From contig NZ_AOIA01000116.1 in assembly GCF_000337695.1 (NCBI RefSeq), positions 1-64,000 on the forward strand: DNA of 64,000 nucleotides, read 5' to 3'. A program made the translations under genes and the position numbers. The notes below the pieces were generated by a model, which had not been told where the DNA came from, did no database searches, and worked only from the letters and a program-made list of their open reading frames with translations. The DNA is from Natronococcus jeotgali DSM 18795 (GTDB lineage: Archaea > Halobacteriota > Halobacteria > Halobacteriales > Natrialbaceae). The number at the start of each line of letters is the position of its first letter. Position 1 is the stretch's first letter. Below, one piece after another: positions 62,014-64,000 of the stretch.

Positions 62014-63924
62014 ATGGATAACGGCAACAACGCAGGATACGGATCGTCCAGACGGCGACTGCTGGCCGCCGTCGGTGCATCGTCGGCGACCCTCGCCGGC
62101 TGTACGGACTTCCTCTCCGAGGAGGAAAGCGGCGACTCCGGAAACGGCAACGACTCCGACGGCGGGAACGGCGGCGACTCCGGAAACGGCAACGACTCCG
62201 ACGACGGTGGGAACAGTGGCGGAGAGACGCTGTGGCCGGCGATCGACGACGGAGAGCTGCTGGCGGACTTCGAAGAGGAACCGACGCGGCGTACCGGGGA
62301 GCTCTCGATGTCGGCCGACGAGGCGCGACGAGGGTCCCAGGCCGCCGTCGTCGAGGACGAGAGCGGCGAATCGGCGGGACTGACCGTCTACTTCTCGGAC
62401 GGGATCGATCTCACCGACGGCGACGTCTCGTTCGCGGCGAAACCCGAGGGCGCGAACCGGATCGTCGTCGAGTTCATCGCGCCGGGACGGCAGAGCCGAC
62501 TCACGACCGTCCGGCTCCTGCCCGACGAGTACACCGGTTGGCTCCGGCTCGACTGCGGATACGAGCACAAACCGGCCGGCGAGCCGGACCTGTCGAACGT
62601 CACCGCGATCAACATCCTCGCGACCAACGACGGGCGGCCGATCAAGCTGGTCGTCGACGACCTCCGCAAGACCGACTCCGTCGACAACGGGAAGGCCATC
62701 CTTCTCCTTCAGGGGGGATACGACTCCCAGTACGAGATCGCCGCCGACATGCTCGAGGAACGCGGCTGGGCCGCGGCCGTCCCGGTCAACCCCGAGGCGA
62801 TCGGCGCCGAGGGGAGGATGGACGTCACCCAGCTACAGGAGCTTCGCGACCGCGGGTGGGACGTCTGTCCGAACCCGGGCGTGACGATGCCGCTGTCGGA
62901 CATGCCGAAGGACCGACAGCGCACGGTCCTCGAGAACGCCAAGGCGACGCTCGAGGAGCGCGGTTTCGAGAACGGCGCGCGCCACCTGCTGGTCCCCGAC
63001 GATCGGATGGACCAGACGACCCACGAGGTCGTCAGGGACGTCTACGACACCGCGTACCTGTTCGGCTCGTGTCCGAACATCATGCCCCCGACCGCACAGC
63101 ACATGCTTTCACACGTCTGGGGGCCCTCGCTCCACAGCGGCGTCCGACGCCACGTCAACCTCGCCGACCAGTACAACCAGCTCACGGTCCTGCGGATGCA
63201 GGAGATCGTGGACACGGACGAGCCCGAGGGTGACGAGATGACCCTCGACGAGTTCGAGCACCTGCTCAACCACCTCGAGAACCGGGGGCTCGACGTCATC
63301 ACGCCCTCGGACCTCGTCGACGGCTCCTACGGCGGAGAGGGCGCCGACGGCGGGACCGACGGGAGCGCCGAGCGACCCGAAGGGACCATCTTCGAGGCGG
63401 GCCAGTCTCACGGGCTCGACGGCAACGGCTCCGGGAGCGAGACCGTCGAACTCGACGAGGGACTCGTCGTGGCGGAGTTCTCCCACGAGGGCAACGGCGA
63501 CTTCGTCGTCGAACTCGACGGCGACGTCCTGACGGCGGCGTCCGGATCGACGACGGGCGAATCGGTCGCGACCGTCGGCGGCGGCACCGCGGAGTTCGCC
63601 GTCGAGGCCGACGGCTCCTGGTCGATCGAGATCACCCAGCCGGCGGTACACGCCGACGACCTCGAGGAGCTTCCGGTCGAACGCTCCGGCAGCGGTTCGG
63701 GGTACGTGGGCCCGCTCTGGACCGAGGGCGGCGTCTCCCTCTCGCCGACCCACGACGGTGACGGCACGTTCATCGTCGACGGCTACGGCGCCGACGGCAG
63801 CCGGGAGCAGATCGTCAACAAGACCGGATCGTTCGACAACTCCCGATCCTACGCCGCCGGCGGAACGGTCTGGATCAACGTCGAGGCCGACGGCGACTGG
63901 ACGCTCGGCGCCGATCCGTCCTGA
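62014..63924 (+). CDS. Tat lipoprotein with NodB-like polysaccharide deacetylase fold, motifs lost
   Basis: The 636-aa product has a twin-Arg signal (SSRRRLLAAVG), a lipobox with C30, an acidic Gly/Ser/Asp/Asn linker (35-70), a beta-rich carbohydrate-module-like domain (75-220), a NodB-like domain (228-435) and a C-terminal beta-sandwich (about 460-636). In the NodB domain, TFDDG is replaced by LLQGGYDS (231-238), the HxxxH motif by CPNPGVTMP (285-293) and the YPYG motif by VPDD (327-330). So the fold is recognisable but the metal and catalytic residues are absent. Confidence 0.8.
   Translation: MDNGNNAGYGSSRRRLLAAVGASSATLAGCTDFLSEEESGDSGNGNDSDGGNGGDSGNGNDSDDGGNSGGETLWPAIDDGELLADFEEEPTRRTGELSMSADEARRGSQAAVVEDESGESAGLTVYFSDGIDLTDGDVSFAAKPEGANRIVVEFIAPGRQSRLTTVRLLPDEYTGWLRLDCGYEHKPAGEPDLSNVTAINILATNDGRPIKLVVDDLRKTDSVDNGKAILLLQGGYDSQYEIAADMLEERGWAAAVPVNPEAIGAEGRMDVTQLQELRDRGWDVCPNPGVTMPLSDMPKDRQRTVLENAKATLEERGFENGARHLLVPDDRMDQTTHEVVRDVYDTAYLFGSCPNIMPPTAQHMLSHVWGPSLHSGVRRHVNLADQYNQLTVLRMQEIVDTDEPEGDEMTLDEFEHLLNHLENRGLDVITPSDLVDGSYGGEGADGGTDGSAERPEGTIFEAGQSHGLDGNGSGSETVELDEGLVVAEFSHEGNGDFVVELDGDVLTAASGSTTGESVATVGGGTAEFAVEADGSWSIEITQPAVHADDLEELPVERSGSGSGYVGPLWTEGGVSLSPTHDGDGTFIVDGYGADGSREQIVNKTGSFDNSRSYAAGGTVWINVEADGDWTLGADPS
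62131..62202 (+). repeat. Tandem 30-bp repeat coding the lipoprotein linker
   Basis: A 30-nt unit (62131-62160) recurs exactly at 62173-62202 with a 12-bp spacer, encoding GDSGNGNDSD twice. It lengthens the disordered segment between the lipid anchor and the folded domains. Confidence 0.9.
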
Positions 63925-63961
63925 TCCGCTCGTCGGCTCGTCGGACGGACGCGTTCTACCC

Positions 63962-63981
63962 CGCGGAAAAAGGGTTCCGCG
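63962..63981. terminator. Hairpin between convergent genes
   Basis: CGCGGAA and TTCCGCG (63962-63968 and 63975-63981) form a stem with a 6-nt loop after the lipoprotein stop. It may serve as a terminator for one or both convergent genes. Confidence 0.5.
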
Positions 63982-64000
63982 CTACAGCCGCTCGATGATC
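63982..64000 (-). CDS. Possible C-terminal end of a gene running off the right edge
   Basis: The complement of 63982-63984 is TAG; the frame before it reads IIERL. Five codons are too few to identify a protein. It is reported because the hairpin just before it supports a convergent gene end. Confidence 0.3.

Overview
The window is chromosomal DNA from an extremely halophilic archaeon, most likely a member of the Natrialbales/Halobacteria. The evidence is very high GC with strong GC3 coding bias, strongly acidic predicted proteins, archaeal TATA boxes about 27 bp upstream of many start codons (leaderless messages), Tat-dependent lipoproteins, and archaeal-only genes: GGGP synthase, the pantoate kinase / phosphopantothenate synthetase pair, archaeal L37e with an LSm protein, Dph5, Trm5 and a HalOD1 output protein. 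Genes are densely packed, often with ATGA or GTGA stop/start overlaps. No transposase, phage gene or CRISPR array was found.

Layout. 0-8.4 kb: a partial HAD hydrolase, an SDR / F420-type oxidoreductase pair, an ACR3-like transporter, an AIR-synthase-family protein and a large Dna2-like nuclease-helicase, ended by a perfect 26-bp palindrome beside an SPW-like membrane protein. 8.6-12 kb: an aldehyde dehydrogenase operon with two unrecognised small proteins, followed by an HTH+TOBE regulator. 12-20 kb: small conserved haloarchaeal proteins, a zinc metalloprotease, LSm-L37e, DUF4013, threonine synthase and a five-PAS histidine kinase. 20-27 kb: GGGP synthase, Sir2 deacetylase, a Bat-like regulator divergent from a cytochrome P450, a cupin and AspRS, followed by a cluster of RNA-like hairpins. 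27-32 kb: a CPA1 antiporter, TrkA and TrkH. 32-41 kb: a membrane-anchored beta-propeller, CoA biosynthesis, TyrRS, BirA, UspA and Elp3. 41-47 kb: a complete seven-gene Mrp/Mnh antiporter operon. 47-53.6 kb: SHOCT protein, a DHH-family protein with degenerate motifs, a metallo-hydrolase, OsmC and a gamma-carbonic anhydrase preceded by a direct-repeat array. 53.6-56 kb: the biotin ECF transporter bioY-M-N. 56-59.5 kb: tRNA-Thr(CGU), an AT-rich stretch, and a sodium:solute symporter with a 48-aa accessory protein. 60-64 kb: Trm5, Dph5 and a Tat lipoprotein with a NodB-like fold lacking the usual catalytic motifs.

How parts work together. The K+ uptake system (TrkA/TrkH), the CPA1 antiporter and the Mrp complex fit ion homeostasis in a salt-in organism. 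BirA carries an N-terminal winged helix, and a palindrome closely resembling the BirA operator overlaps the bioY promoter, so biotin ligation and biotin import are probably one regulatory circuit about 16 kb apart. AspRS, TyrRS, Elp3, Trm5, Dph5, L37e and tRNA-Thr form a scattered translation set.

The most unusual signals are: the hairpin family with tandem GA mismatches after aspS, a related palindrome inserted in frame in trm5, the ~47-bp repeat array before the carbonic anhydrase, the pseudo-deacetylase lipoprotein, the biotin operator, and the ALDH / orphan protein / TOBE regulator locus.
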